A stretch of DNA of 33,313 nucleotides, from NCBI GenBank assembly GCA_946611235.1, contig CAMODE010000001.1:1-33313 (forward strand). Reading direction: 5' to 3'. The stretch is from an uncultured Caryophanales bacterium (GTDB lineage Bacteria; Bacillota_I; Bacilli_A; RF39; UBA660). Shown one piece after another: positions 23,248 through 30,561 of the stretch; the first letter of the stretch is position 1; every line of letters starts with the position of its first letter. A program made the translations under genes and the position numbers. The notes beneath the pieces were generated by a model. It ran no database searches, was not told where the DNA came from, and saw only the letters and a program-made list of their open reading frames with translations.

Positions 23248-24060
23248 ATGAAGTATTTTACAATGGAAGAATTAGATTATATTGCTAAAGAATTAATAGA
23301 AAATCCAAGTAAGGAAACATTAAAAAGATTAAATGATAAGTATAATGGAGAAGGAACTACGAATAATTTAAATTGGGTAGAGGCCCAAAAAGAAGAACAA
23401 ATAGTACCATCAAAACCTATTGAAAAAATAGATAATAAAATTGAATTAAATAGTAATCCAATTCCAAATTTAAACATGCCTATTTATGAAAATCAAAATA
23501 GTCAAATTTCGGAAACATCTAAAATTGATATAATGAGTTCTCCCCAGACTAATGAAGAACTTGTTGTGAAAACCCCTGTATGGGAGCCTATTACAAATAG
23601 TTCTAATACATTATTTGGAGCAACTATAAATAATCAAAATAATTCAGTTAATGAAAATAAAACTGCTAATGATAGCATTGTAGTACCTAATTTAGGCATC
23701 CAAAATAATAATACAAATAGTTTTGAATTACCTAATATAAATACAAAGTCAAATTTAAATGGGGTACCAAGCTTAGATCTACCTAAAACAGAAACCCCAA
23801 TAGTAAATAATAATGTCCCATTTACGGGTAATTTATGGGAAACAAATAATAATGGAATAAATACTATGATGCAGACAACTGACAATTTTAATGTAGCCGT
23901 AGAAAATACTAACAATAATGAAATAAGAGGAACAAATCCATTCTTTCAACCAAATCCTAATATAACAAATAATCCAATACCAGTAAGTGAGCCTCCTAAA
24001 GTAGAAGGACCTACTATGTTTGGACAATTTGAACAAAATTTTAATAATAATGCAGCTTAA
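23248..24060 (+). CDS. Hypothetical Asn/Pro-rich disordered protein with short aromatic motifs
   Basis: The 270-residue protein starts with a short helical module (1-34, FTMEELDYIAKELIENPSK) and is then mostly Asn/Pro/Thr-rich and predicted disordered. Repeated short motifs stand out: Trp motifs at 43, 112 (PVWEP) and 197 (GNLWET), P-N/S-L/I-x segments at about 73, 147, 162 and 174, and LFGATINN (122-129) versus MFGQFEQN (257-264). There is no signal peptide or membrane helix. Such short linear motifs often bind a partner protein. It precedes mrnC but is separated by a terminator and a strong promoter. I do not recognise the family. Confidence 0.75.
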   Translation: MKYFTMEELDYIAKELIENPSKETLKRLNDKYNGEGTTNNLNWVEAQKEEQIVPSKPIEKIDNKIELNSNPIPNLNMPIYENQNSQISETSKIDIMSSPQTNEELVVKTPVWEPITNSSNTLFGATINNQNNSVNENKTANDSIVVPNLGIQNNNTNSFELPNINTKSNLNGVPSLDLPKTETPIVNNNVPFTGNLWETNNNGINTMMQTTDNFNVAVENTNNNEIRGTNPFFQPNPNITNNPIPVSEPPKVEGPTMFGQFEQNFNNNAA

Positions 24061-24072
24061 AAGCTGCTTTTT
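24052..24072 (+). terminator. Terminator overlapping the stop at 24060
   Basis: GCAGCT (24052-24057), loop TAAA (including the stop codon), AGCTGC (24062-24067), then a T-run. Confidence 0.85.
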
Positions 24073-24077
24073 CTATA

Positions 24078-24106
24078 TTGACATTACTATCTAAATAATA
24101 TATAAT
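24078..24106 (+). promoter_or_regulatory. Consensus promoter of mrnC-rlmB-sigma operon
   Basis: Perfect TTGACA (24078-24083), 17-base spacer, perfect TATAAT (24101-24106). Confidence 0.92.
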
Positions 24107-24127
24107 AACAAAAGAATTGAGGTATTT

Positions 24128-24502
24128 ATGAATGCAAAACAAATAAATGTCCAAGTATTAGCTTTACTAGGAGATGCAGTATTTTCACTATATATAAGAG
24201 AAGAACTACTTAAATTAGGCTTTAATAATCCTAATTTGCTTCAAAAAGAATCTACTAATTATGTATCCGCTAAAAGCCAAGCAAGAATCCTTGAAGAATT
24301 AATAAACAAACAAGTATTAACAGAATCAGAAATAGATACCGTTAAACGCGGAAGAAATAATAAAAAAGATAATCATCCTAAAAATACCGATATAATTACA
24401 TATAAACTATCTACAGGATTTGAAGCCCTACTCGGAGACCTTTACCTAAATAATAAAGAAAGATTAAAAGAAGTATTATCGAATATCGAGGTGAAAAGAT
24501 GA
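24128..24502 (+). CDS. mrnC: Mini-ribonuclease III
   Basis: Mini-III is an RNase III catalytic domain without the dsRNA-binding domain; it matures the ends of 23S rRNA. The 124-residue product shows LALLGDAVFSLYIRE (11-25) with the catalytic Asp, YVSAKSQARIL, RGRNNKKDNHPKN and FEALLGDLYL with the second acidic set. Length is typical. The ATG follows GAGGTA. The stop overlaps rlmB by 4 bases (ATGA). The same order is found in Bacillus (cysS-mrnC-rlmB-yacP-sigH). Confidence 0.95.
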   Translation: MNAKQINVQVLALLGDAVFSLYIREELLKLGFNNPNLLQKESTNYVSAKSQARILEELINKQVLTESEIDTVKRGRNNKKDNHPKNTDIITYKLSTGFEALLGDLYLNNKERLKEVLSNIEVKR

Positions 24503-25203
24503 AAATATACGGAAAAAATGTGGCATTAGAAAAACTAAAAAGTAATAACAAAATTAATAAAATATATATAAGTAATAAGTTTAATGATGAGGTAATCATA
24601 TCATTAATAAAAAATAAAAATATACCTACAAAAATAGTTGATAATAGAGAACTAGATAAAATGTGTAAAGGACTACATCAAGGTATAGTTTTAGAAGTAG
24701 AAGATATAAAAACATATGATTTAGAAAAAACATTAGAACAAATTGATAAAGAGTATCCCCTTATAGTAATATTAGATCATATTGAAGACCCACATAATTT
24801 TGGGGCAATAATAAGATCTTGCGAAGCCTTTGGGGTAGACGCTATTATTATTCCTAACGACAGATCTGTTGATATAACAAGTACTGTAGTTAAAGTATCA
24901 GTGGGAACAATAGAAAAAATAAAGATAATCAAAGTAGTAAATCTAAATAATACAATCAAAAAATTAAAAGAGTATGGTTACTGGATAGTAGGAACAGATA
25001 TGGAAGGAACAGATTATACTAATATTGACTATAAAACTAAAATAGCTATAGTTATTGGCAATGAAGGTAAAGGTATAAGTAGATTAGTAAGTGAAAATTG
25101 CGATTATTTAGCAAAAATACCAATGAAAGGAACAGTTAATAGTTTAAATGCCTCTGTTGCATGTGGTATATTTTTATCAGAAATAAATAGATCGAGGGGG
25201 TAG
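24499..25203 (+). CDS. rlmB: 23S rRNA 2'-O-methyltransferase RlmB (TrmH/SPOUT family)
   Basis: A SPOUT methyltransferase that uses SAM to methylate a 2'-O ribose in 23S rRNA. The 234-residue product has an N-terminal substrate-binding domain with IYGKNVALEKL, then the SPOUT motifs HIEDPHNFGAIIRSCEAFG, IVIGNEGKGIS and SLNASVACGIFLSEI that form the trefoil knot and SAM site. It overlaps mrnC and is 4 bases before the sigma gene. Confidence 0.94.
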   Translation: MKIYGKNVALEKLKSNNKINKIYISNKFNDEVIISLIKNKNIPTKIVDNRELDKMCKGLHQGIVLEVEDIKTYDLEKTLEQIDKEYPLIVILDHIEDPHNFGAIIRSCEAFGVDAIIIPNDRSVDITSTVVKVSVGTIEKIKIIKVVNLNNTIKKLKEYGYWIVGTDMEGTDYTNIDYKTKIAIVIGNEGKGISRLVSENCDYLAKIPMKGTVNSLNASVACGIFLSEINRSRG

Positions 25204-25207
25204 TAAG

Positions 25208-25780
25208 ATGTTAGATGATTATGAATTACTTTATCTTGCTAATGAAAAAAATGAAGATGCAATAAATGAATTATTAAAGAAGTATTATTGGCTAATAAGT
25301 TATAAAGCAATTAAATGTGCTACATCAAAACAAGATGAAGAAGATTTTGTTAATGAAGGTATAATAGGTTTTTATGAAGCTATTAATAGTTATAAAGAAA
25401 TAAATAATACAAGATTTATAACTTATTTAAATTCATGCCTTGATCGTAGATTAAGTAATTATAAAAAATTTCTTTTAAGAAAAAAATTTCATATATTAAA
25501 TAATGCTCTTTCATTAGATGATAATAATATGCAGCTAGATAAATATTTATTGGATAATAGAGAAAATCCAGATATTGTTTTAATAAATGAAGAAAAATAT
25601 AAAATATTAAAAAAGAGAATATTAAAATATTTAAATAGTACTGAAGAACTAGTCTTTATACTTAAAGAACAAAATTATACTCCCAAAGAAATATCTAGAA
25701 TAATAGATATCAAAATAGTGGATATATATAATATAATTAAAAGCATTAGAACAAAAGCTATTAAAGCAATGTCAAATTAA
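25208..25780 (+). CDS. SigH-like sigma-70 family factor
   Basis: The 190-residue protein has sigma regions 2 and 4: DDYELLYLANEKNEDAINELLKKYYWLI, DEEDFVNEGIIGFYEAINSYKEI (2.2), RFITYLNSCLDRRLSNYKKF (2.3-2.4) and a C-terminal helix-turn-helix (YTPKEISRIIDIKIVDIYNIIKSIRTKAI). Position after mrnC-rlmB matches sigH in Bacillus, where only yacP intervenes; yacP is absent here. SigH controls early stationary phase, competence or sporulation genes. The sequence is quite diverged, so the name rests mainly on synteny. GAGGGGG at the end of rlmB is the ribosome site. Confidence 0.82.
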   Translation: MLDDYELLYLANEKNEDAINELLKKYYWLISYKAIKCATSKQDEEDFVNEGIIGFYEAINSYKEINNTRFITYLNSCLDRRLSNYKKFLLRKKFHILNNALSLDDNNMQLDKYLLDNRENPDIVLINEEKYKILKKRILKYLNSTEELVFILKEQNYTPKEISRIIDIKIVDIYNIIKSIRTKAIKAMSN

Positions 25781-25801
25781 TGTCATAAATCAAAAAAAGC
25801 A

Positions 25802-25839
25802 TTTACTTTTTGTTAATTATTGTTTATACTATAAGTATA
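25802..25839 (+). promoter_or_regulatory. Promoter with dyad upstream of the gene at 25860
   Basis: TTTACT (25802-25807), 17-base spacer, TATACT (25825-25830). An inverted repeat TATACT-ATA-AGTATA (25825-25839) covers the -10 and could be an operator. AAAGGAGG follows. Confidence 0.55.
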
Positions 25840-25859
25840 GTAAAAAGGAGGCCTAAAAA

Positions 25860-26471
25860 ATGTCAGAGAAAGAAATTAATGCCTTAAAGGATGCGCTAAA
25901 GTTAGAAAATAATATAAAATCATTTATAGAAAAATACGGAATAGAAGCTTTAAGAATTATACTAAATCATGTAGGATTTTTTGAAAAAGTAGGAATATTA
26001 AATCCTGAAGAAGTAGATAAAAGTGAGCTTGAAGAGCAATTAAAAGGATTACCCCTAAGTAATAGTAATCCAGTAGATAATAATTTAAAGATAGATAAAA
26101 GTAGTAACCCAGAAGATTTTGGCCTTTATAAAAAAGTTTTAGATAGAGGAGATACTTCTATTGGAGATACAAGTATTTACGCTCAAGATCCTAAGATACT
26201 ATCAAAAGTTGAGGAAGATAGAACAAGTCACCCAAAATTAGTACCAGCTGGGGCAAATATACAAGAACCTATGCCCCCACTTTTCGAAGACCTCTCAGCT
26301 CATCCTAAGTTAACTCCAGTTGAACCACCGGCTCCAGTTGCTATGACAAAACCTGAAGAGATATATGATGGGAAACAAAAAAAGTTAGTCCCATCACAAG
26401 GAGAAACTCGTCAAAATAATCTATGGGATGATATTGGTTCTCCTGTAGCCCCAGGACAAATTAAATTTTAA
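25860..26471 (+). CDS. Hypothetical protein, helical N-terminus and Pro-rich disordered tail
   Basis: The 203-residue protein has a helical module (1-65) followed by a Pro-rich, low-complexity tail. The tail carries a repeated HPKL-x-P motif (124-129 and 148-153, partial KKLVP at 174-178), a near-duplicate GDTSIGDTSIY (98-107), and ends with NNLWDDIGSPVAPGQIKF. The NLW motif recalls GNLWET in the protein at 23248. There is no signal peptide or membrane helix. I recognise no family. AAAGGAGG fixes the start. Confidence 0.75.
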   Translation: MSEKEINALKDALKLENNIKSFIEKYGIEALRIILNHVGFFEKVGILNPEEVDKSELEEQLKGLPLSNSNPVDNNLKIDKSSNPEDFGLYKKVLDRGDTSIGDTSIYAQDPKILSKVEEDRTSHPKLVPAGANIQEPMPPLFEDLSAHPKLTPVEPPAPVAMTKPEEIYDGKQKKLVPSQGETRQNNLWDDIGSPVAPGQIKF

Positions 26472-26482
26472 GGAATATAAAG

Positions 26483-26510
26483 AATGCTTTAATTAGCATT
26501 TTTTCTTTTA
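26483..26510 (+). terminator. Terminator after the gene at 25860
   Basis: AATGCT (26483-26488), loop TTAATT, AGCATT (26495-26500), then a T-rich run. Confidence 0.8.
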
Positions 26511-26546
26511 TGCTTTTATAACAAACAAATGTATTAATATTATAGA

Positions 26547-26599
26547 TTGACAATTACATTTTCATATAGTAAAATATTAATGATATCAAAAAAGAGGTG
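26547..26599 (+). promoter_or_regulatory. Promoter and RBS of uvrA
   Basis: TTGACA (26547-26552), 17-base spacer, TAAAAT (26570-26575). GAGGTGA (26594-26600) serves the ATG at 26609. No LexA-type dyad is seen. Confidence 0.82.
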
Positions 26600-26608
26600 A
26601 CTTTAATA

Positions 26609-29425
26609 ATGGATAAAATAATAATAAAGGGTGCAAGAGAAAACAATTTAAAAAATATAAATATCGAAATACCTAAAAATAAGTTAGTGGTAATGACGGG
26701 AGTATCAGGTAGCGGTAAATCTTCTCTTGCCTTTGATACAATATATGCTGAAGGTCAAAGAAGATATGTCGAAAGTCTATCTGCTTATGCAAGACAATTT
26801 TTAGATAATTCAGGCAAACCAGATGTTGATGTAATCGAGGGCTTATCTCCAAGTATTTCAATAGATCAAAAAACTACGAATAAAAATCCAAGAAGTACTG
26901 TTGGAACAATAACAGAAATATATGATTATCTAAGACTATTATTTGCAAGAGTTGGGGTGCCATATTGTCCTAATCACCATATACCAATAACATCACAATC
27001 AATTGAAGAAATGACTAATAGAATTCTAGAATTAGAAGAAAATACAAAAATAATGGTCATGTCTCCAATAGCAAGAGGAGAAAAAGGTACTCAAAAAGAT
27101 TTATTTGAAAAATTAAGAAAAGAAGGATACATAAGAGTAAAAGTAGATGGAGAAATAAAAGATTTATCTGAAGATATCGAACTAGAAAAAAATAAAAAGC
27201 ATAATATCTATGTAATTGTCGATCGTTTAGTAATAAAAGAAGGAATAAGAAGTAGATTATATTCATCGTTAGAAACCGCTACTAACTTAGGACATGGCAA
27301 AGTAATTATCGATGTAATCGGAGGAGAAGAAATACTTCTATCTGAAGATTATGCATGCCCATATTGTGATTACTCGCTTGAAGAATTAGAACCAAGGATA
27401 TTTTCCTTTAATGCTCCATATGGTTCTTGCGAAGATTGTAAAGGACTTGGTATAAAATATAAAATAGATGTTGACTTAGTAATACCTGACAGAAATAAAT
27501 CAATTCTTGAGGGAGCTATAAAACCTATTAATATTGATGAAGAATCAAATATTACATATACAGAATTAACTACTGTAGCTAAATACTATAATATTGATTT
27601 AAATAAGAAAGTAAAAGATTTAAAAAAAGAAGAATTAGATATAATTTTATATGGTTCTAAAGATTTAATGAATTTTAATTATACATCAAAGACAGGCAAT
27701 ACTAGAAAGACAACTAATTACTATGAAGGAATAATAACTAATCTTGAAAGAAGATATATCGAAACCAAAAGTACTTGGATTAGAGAATGGATCGAAGGCT
27801 ATATGACTGAACTAGAGTGTCCTACTTGTCATGGTTCAAGATTAAAAGATTCCGTATTACATGTTTTAATAAATAATAAAAATATTTATGAAGTAACATG
27901 TATGTCTATTGAAGAATTAAAAGGGTTTATTACTAATTTAAAACTAAGTAAAGAAAAGAAAGAAATATCTGATATTGTAATAAAAGAAATATCTTCTAGA
28001 TTAAACTTTTTAAATAACGTTGGCTTAGGATATTTAACATTATCTAGAGAAGCAGGAACATTATCAGGTGGTGAAAGTCAAAGAATAAGATTAGCCACTC
28101 AAATAGGCTCTCGACTAACAGGAGTTCTATATGTCTTAGATGAACCAAGTATTGGTCTTCATCAAAGAGATAATCAAAAACTAATAAATTCATTAATAGA
28201 AATGCGTGATTTAGGAAATTCTCTAATAGTCGTAGAGCATGATACTGATACCATGCTTGCCTCAGATTATCTAATAGATATCGGACCAGGAGCAGGAGAG
28301 TCTGGTGGTTACGTCGTAGCAGCAGGTACTCCCGAAGAAGTAATGAATAATCCAAATAGTATTACAGGAAGATATCTAAAAGGAATCGAGAAAATAGAAA
28401 TTCCTAAAAAGAGAAGAAAAGGTAATAAAAAGTATTTAGAAATAAAAGGTGCTGAAGAAAACAACTTAAAGAAAATAAATGTTAAGATACCTCTTGGTAC
28501 TATGACATTAGTAACAGGAGTATCTGGTAGTGGTAAATCAACCTTAATAAATGAAATTTTATATAAAGTACTTGCTACAAATATCTATAAATCAAAATTA
28601 AAACCAGGTAAACATAAAGAAGTAAAAGGAATAGAGAATGTTGACAAAGTAGTTCAAATAACGCAAAGCCCAATTGGAAGAACTCCAAGAAGTAATCCTG
28701 CGACTTATACAGGAGTATTTGATGATATAAGAGATATCTTTGCCGAAACCAAAGAAGCCAAAATAAGAGGATACGATAAAGGAAGATTTAGCTTTAATGT
28801 TAAAGGTGGAAGATGTGAAGCATGTTGGGGAGATGGAGTAAAGAAAATAGAAATGCACTTTCTACCAGATGTCTATGTACCATGTGAAGTATGTCATGGG
28901 ACGAAATATAATACTGAAACATTAGAAGTAAAATATAAAGGAAAAAGTATCTATGACGTATTAAATTTAAGAGTAGATGAAGCCATCGAATTCTTTGCAA
29001 ATCATCCCAAAGTATTAAATAAATTACAAGTACTTCATGATGTAGGACTAGGCTATGTAAAATTAGGCCAAAGTGCTCCTACATTATCAGGAGGAGAAGC
29101 AGCTCGTGTAAAACTATCTAAAGAATTACAAAAGAAGCCTACTGGTAAAACAGTCTTTATCTTAGACGAACCTACTACTGGACTACATCAAGATGATATC
29201 AAAAAACTACTAGTTATCTTACAACGAATCGTCGATAATGGAGATACTGTAATAATTATTGAACATAATCTTGATGTCATTAAAGTAGCGGACTATATCA
29301 TCGACCTAGGCCCTGAAGGGGGAAATAACGGAGGAACAGTCGTAGCTACTGGTACTCCTGAAGAAGTGTCTCTTGTAAAAGAATCATATACAGGACAGTT
29401 CCTAAAAGAAATATTAAATAAGTAA
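26609..29425 (+). CDS. uvrA: Excinuclease ABC subunit A
   Basis: UvrA is the damage-recognition ATPase of nucleotide excision repair. The 938-residue product has two ABC ATPase halves: Walker A GVSGSGKSS (31-39) and a second GVSGSGKST in the middle, ABC signatures LSGGESQRIRLA and LSGGEAARVKLS, and Walker B VLDEPSIGLHQ and ILDEPTTGLHQ. Zinc modules are CPYC...CEDC, CPTC and CEACWGDG...CEVCHG. Length is normal. The frame also opens at a GTG at 26597, which is part of the ribosome site. uvrB is not adjacent. A strong terminator follows. Confidence 0.98.
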   Translation: MDKIIIKGARENNLKNINIEIPKNKLVVMTGVSGSGKSSLAFDTIYAEGQRRYVESLSAYARQFLDNSGKPDVDVIEGLSPSISIDQKTTNKNPRSTVGTITEIYDYLRLLFARVGVPYCPNHHIPITSQSIEEMTNRILELEENTKIMVMSPIARGEKGTQKDLFEKLRKEGYIRVKVDGEIKDLSEDIELEKNKKHNIYVIVDRLVIKEGIRSRLYSSLETATNLGHGKVIIDVIGGEEILLSEDYACPYCDYSLEELEPRIFSFNAPYGSCEDCKGLGIKYKIDVDLVIPDRNKSILEGAIKPINIDEESNITYTELTTVAKYYNIDLNKKVKDLKKEELDIILYGSKDLMNFNYTSKTGNTRKTTNYYEGIITNLERRYIETKSTWIREWIEGYMTELECPTCHGSRLKDSVLHVLINNKNIYEVTCMSIEELKGFITNLKLSKEKKEISDIVIKEISSRLNFLNNVGLGYLTLSREAGTLSGGESQRIRLATQIGSRLTGVLYVLDEPSIGLHQRDNQKLINSLIEMRDLGNSLIVVEHDTDTMLASDYLIDIGPGAGESGGYVVAAGTPEEVMNNPNSITGRYLKGIEKIEIPKKRRKGNKKYLEIKGAEENNLKKINVKIPLGTMTLVTGVSGSGKSTLINEILYKVLATNIYKSKLKPGKHKEVKGIENVDKVVQITQSPIGRTPRSNPATYTGVFDDIRDIFAETKEAKIRGYDKGRFSFNVKGGRCEACWGDGVKKIEMHFLPDVYVPCEVCHGTKYNTETLEVKYKGKSIYDVLNLRVDEAIEFFANHPKVLNKLQVLHDVGLGYVKLGQSAPTLSGGEAARVKLSKELQKKPTGKTVFILDEPTTGLHQDDIKKLLVILQRIVDNGDTVIIIEHNLDVIKVADYIIDLGPEGGNNGGTVVATGTPEEVSLVKESYTGQFLKEILNK

Positions 29426-29470
29426 AAAAATAGTTCATTTTAATTTGAACTATTTTTCTTATTTTAAATA
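29423..29470. repeat. Direct repeat copy A flanking the gene at 29627
   Basis: 16 identical bases (29423-29438 = 30513-30528) and 27 identical bases (29444-29470 = 30535-30561) differ only in the hairpin loop (5 versus 6 bases). The right part of copy A also matches the last three codons and stop of the HerA-like gene, as in copy B. Confidence 0.85.
29426..29457. terminator. Terminator after uvrA (repeat copy A)
   Basis: AAAAATAGTTCA (29426-29437) pairs perfectly with TGAACTATTTTT (29446-29457). It lies inside a 48-base segment (29423-29470) duplicated at 30513-30561. Confidence 0.9.
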
Positions 29471-29490
29471 TCCGTTTTAATAAATATAAT

Positions 29491-29541
29491 ATACTAACAT
29501 AATCAAAAGTTAATACATACTAACATTATCATAAATTAATA
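29491..29541. repeat. Two tandem 25-base repeats upstream of the gene at 29627
   Basis: Units at 29491-29515 and 29517-29541 both start ATACTAACAT and end TTAATA; they match at 22 of 25 positions with a period of 26. They lie 33 to 83 bases upstream of the -35 and may be a protein-binding site. Confidence 0.75.
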
Positions 29542-29571
29542 ACACACACCAGTTCTTAAAAGAAGTTGTTG

Positions 29572-29602
29572 TATTGACACAATAATAAAATTATGATAGT
29601 AT
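29572..29602 (+). promoter_or_regulatory. Promoter with dyad of the gene at 29627
   Basis: TTGACA (29574-29579), 17-base spacer, TAGTAT (29597-29602) with TGA before it. An inverted repeat TATTG-ACA-CAATA (29572-29584) covers the -35. AAAGGAGGG follows ahead of the ATG. Confidence 0.65.
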
Positions 29603-29626
29603 ATTCATCAACAAAAGGAGGGTTTT

Positions 29627-30523
29627 ATGGAAAAAATAATTAAAGAACAAATAGGAGATGTCATATACTATCATGCTGAGAACCATGATAAAAGATTTTA
29701 TGTAAAAATAATAGATGAAGAATCTGGAATTCCTTGTTTATGTTATAATGATGAAACCTACGGAGAAATTGAATTAAAAAAACTTGGTTATGTTGGCCCA
29801 AGTACAAAAACAAATTTTATTTATCAAGTTGAAAACTTAGGTATCGATAGAAAGGGACCGGGTTTTTACATAAAAACATCTTTTAAATATAATAAAACCG
29901 CAGATTTAAGACTATATTGCTTTTACGTTAAAGATAATTGGCCAAAACTATATCCACTCAAGCCTAGAACAATTGTTAATGGTTCTCTTGATGAAATATT
30001 TATTAATCCCCATCATTACATATATGATTTAGAAGATAAATATGATGCAGATAAAGGTGGAAGAATTTCTGGCGTTAATGGACAACTAAATAGAAAGCAT
30101 AGTATTATATATACAAAAAAAATTGATGATGATACATATGCAGAAGTTGAAAAAGTCTTTAAAGAAAAAAACATTATATTAATTAAAGATATTTTTCCTC
30201 AAACAATTTTTGATGGTTCTACAACTCTTTCACTAGAAGAAATAACTTATGGAATAGATGCTAATACTTTAGAGGTTGTTACTCCTATTTATAGCATGAG
30301 ACAGCAGGCATTTATTGATATAGAACAAGATGCATTTATTAATAATGGAGGAGAATACCCATCATGGGCAATGGGACATTTTAACGAATCTGATTTTGAT
30401 GCAACAGTAGTATTTAAAATTCTTGCTCCCCTAATTACTATTCCTACAAAAGGGCCAGATATACTTAATTCAGATGGAAACATTAATGATGCTTTTGCTA
30501 AAAGGTTATTATTAAAAAAATAG
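29627..30523 (+). CDS. Hypothetical protein in a repeat-flanked single-gene cassette
   Basis: The 298-residue protein has no signal peptide or membrane helix and an alternating, beta-rich pattern, with Gly/Pro-rich turns (YVGPSTKTNF, DRKGPGFYI) and LYPLKPRTIVNG. A middle part holds IFINPHHYIYDLEDKYDADKGGRISGVNG, and a C-terminal Ala/Ile segment ends in KRLLLKK. I recognise no family. Its surroundings are notable: direct repeats derived from the uvrA terminator lie on both sides, tandem 26-base repeats precede it, and its own promoter and AAAGGAGGG ribosome site are strong. It converges on the HerA-like gene. Its product may be an accessory function acquired as a unit. Confidence 0.75.
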   Translation: MEKIIKEQIGDVIYYHAENHDKRFYVKIIDEESGIPCLCYNDETYGEIELKKLGYVGPSTKTNFIYQVENLGIDRKGPGFYIKTSFKYNKTADLRLYCFYVKDNWPKLYPLKPRTIVNGSLDEIFINPHHYIYDLEDKYDADKGGRISGVNGQLNRKHSIIYTKKIDDDTYAEVEKVFKEKNIILIKDIFPQTIFDGSTTLSLEEITYGIDANTLEVVTPIYSMRQQAFIDIEQDAFINNGGEYPSWAMGHFNESDFDATVVFKILAPLITIPTKGPDILNSDGNINDAFAKRLLLKK

Positions 30524-30561
30524 TTCATATCAAATTTGAACTATTTTTCTTATTTTAAATA
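30513..30561. repeat. Direct repeat copy B / bidirectional terminator
   Basis: Second copy of the segment at 29423-29470. The hairpin AAAAATAGTTCA (30516-30527) with TGAACTATTTTT (30537-30548) ends both the gene at 29627 (stop 30521-30523) and, in the other direction, the HerA-like gene (stop 30550-30552). Confidence 0.88.
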
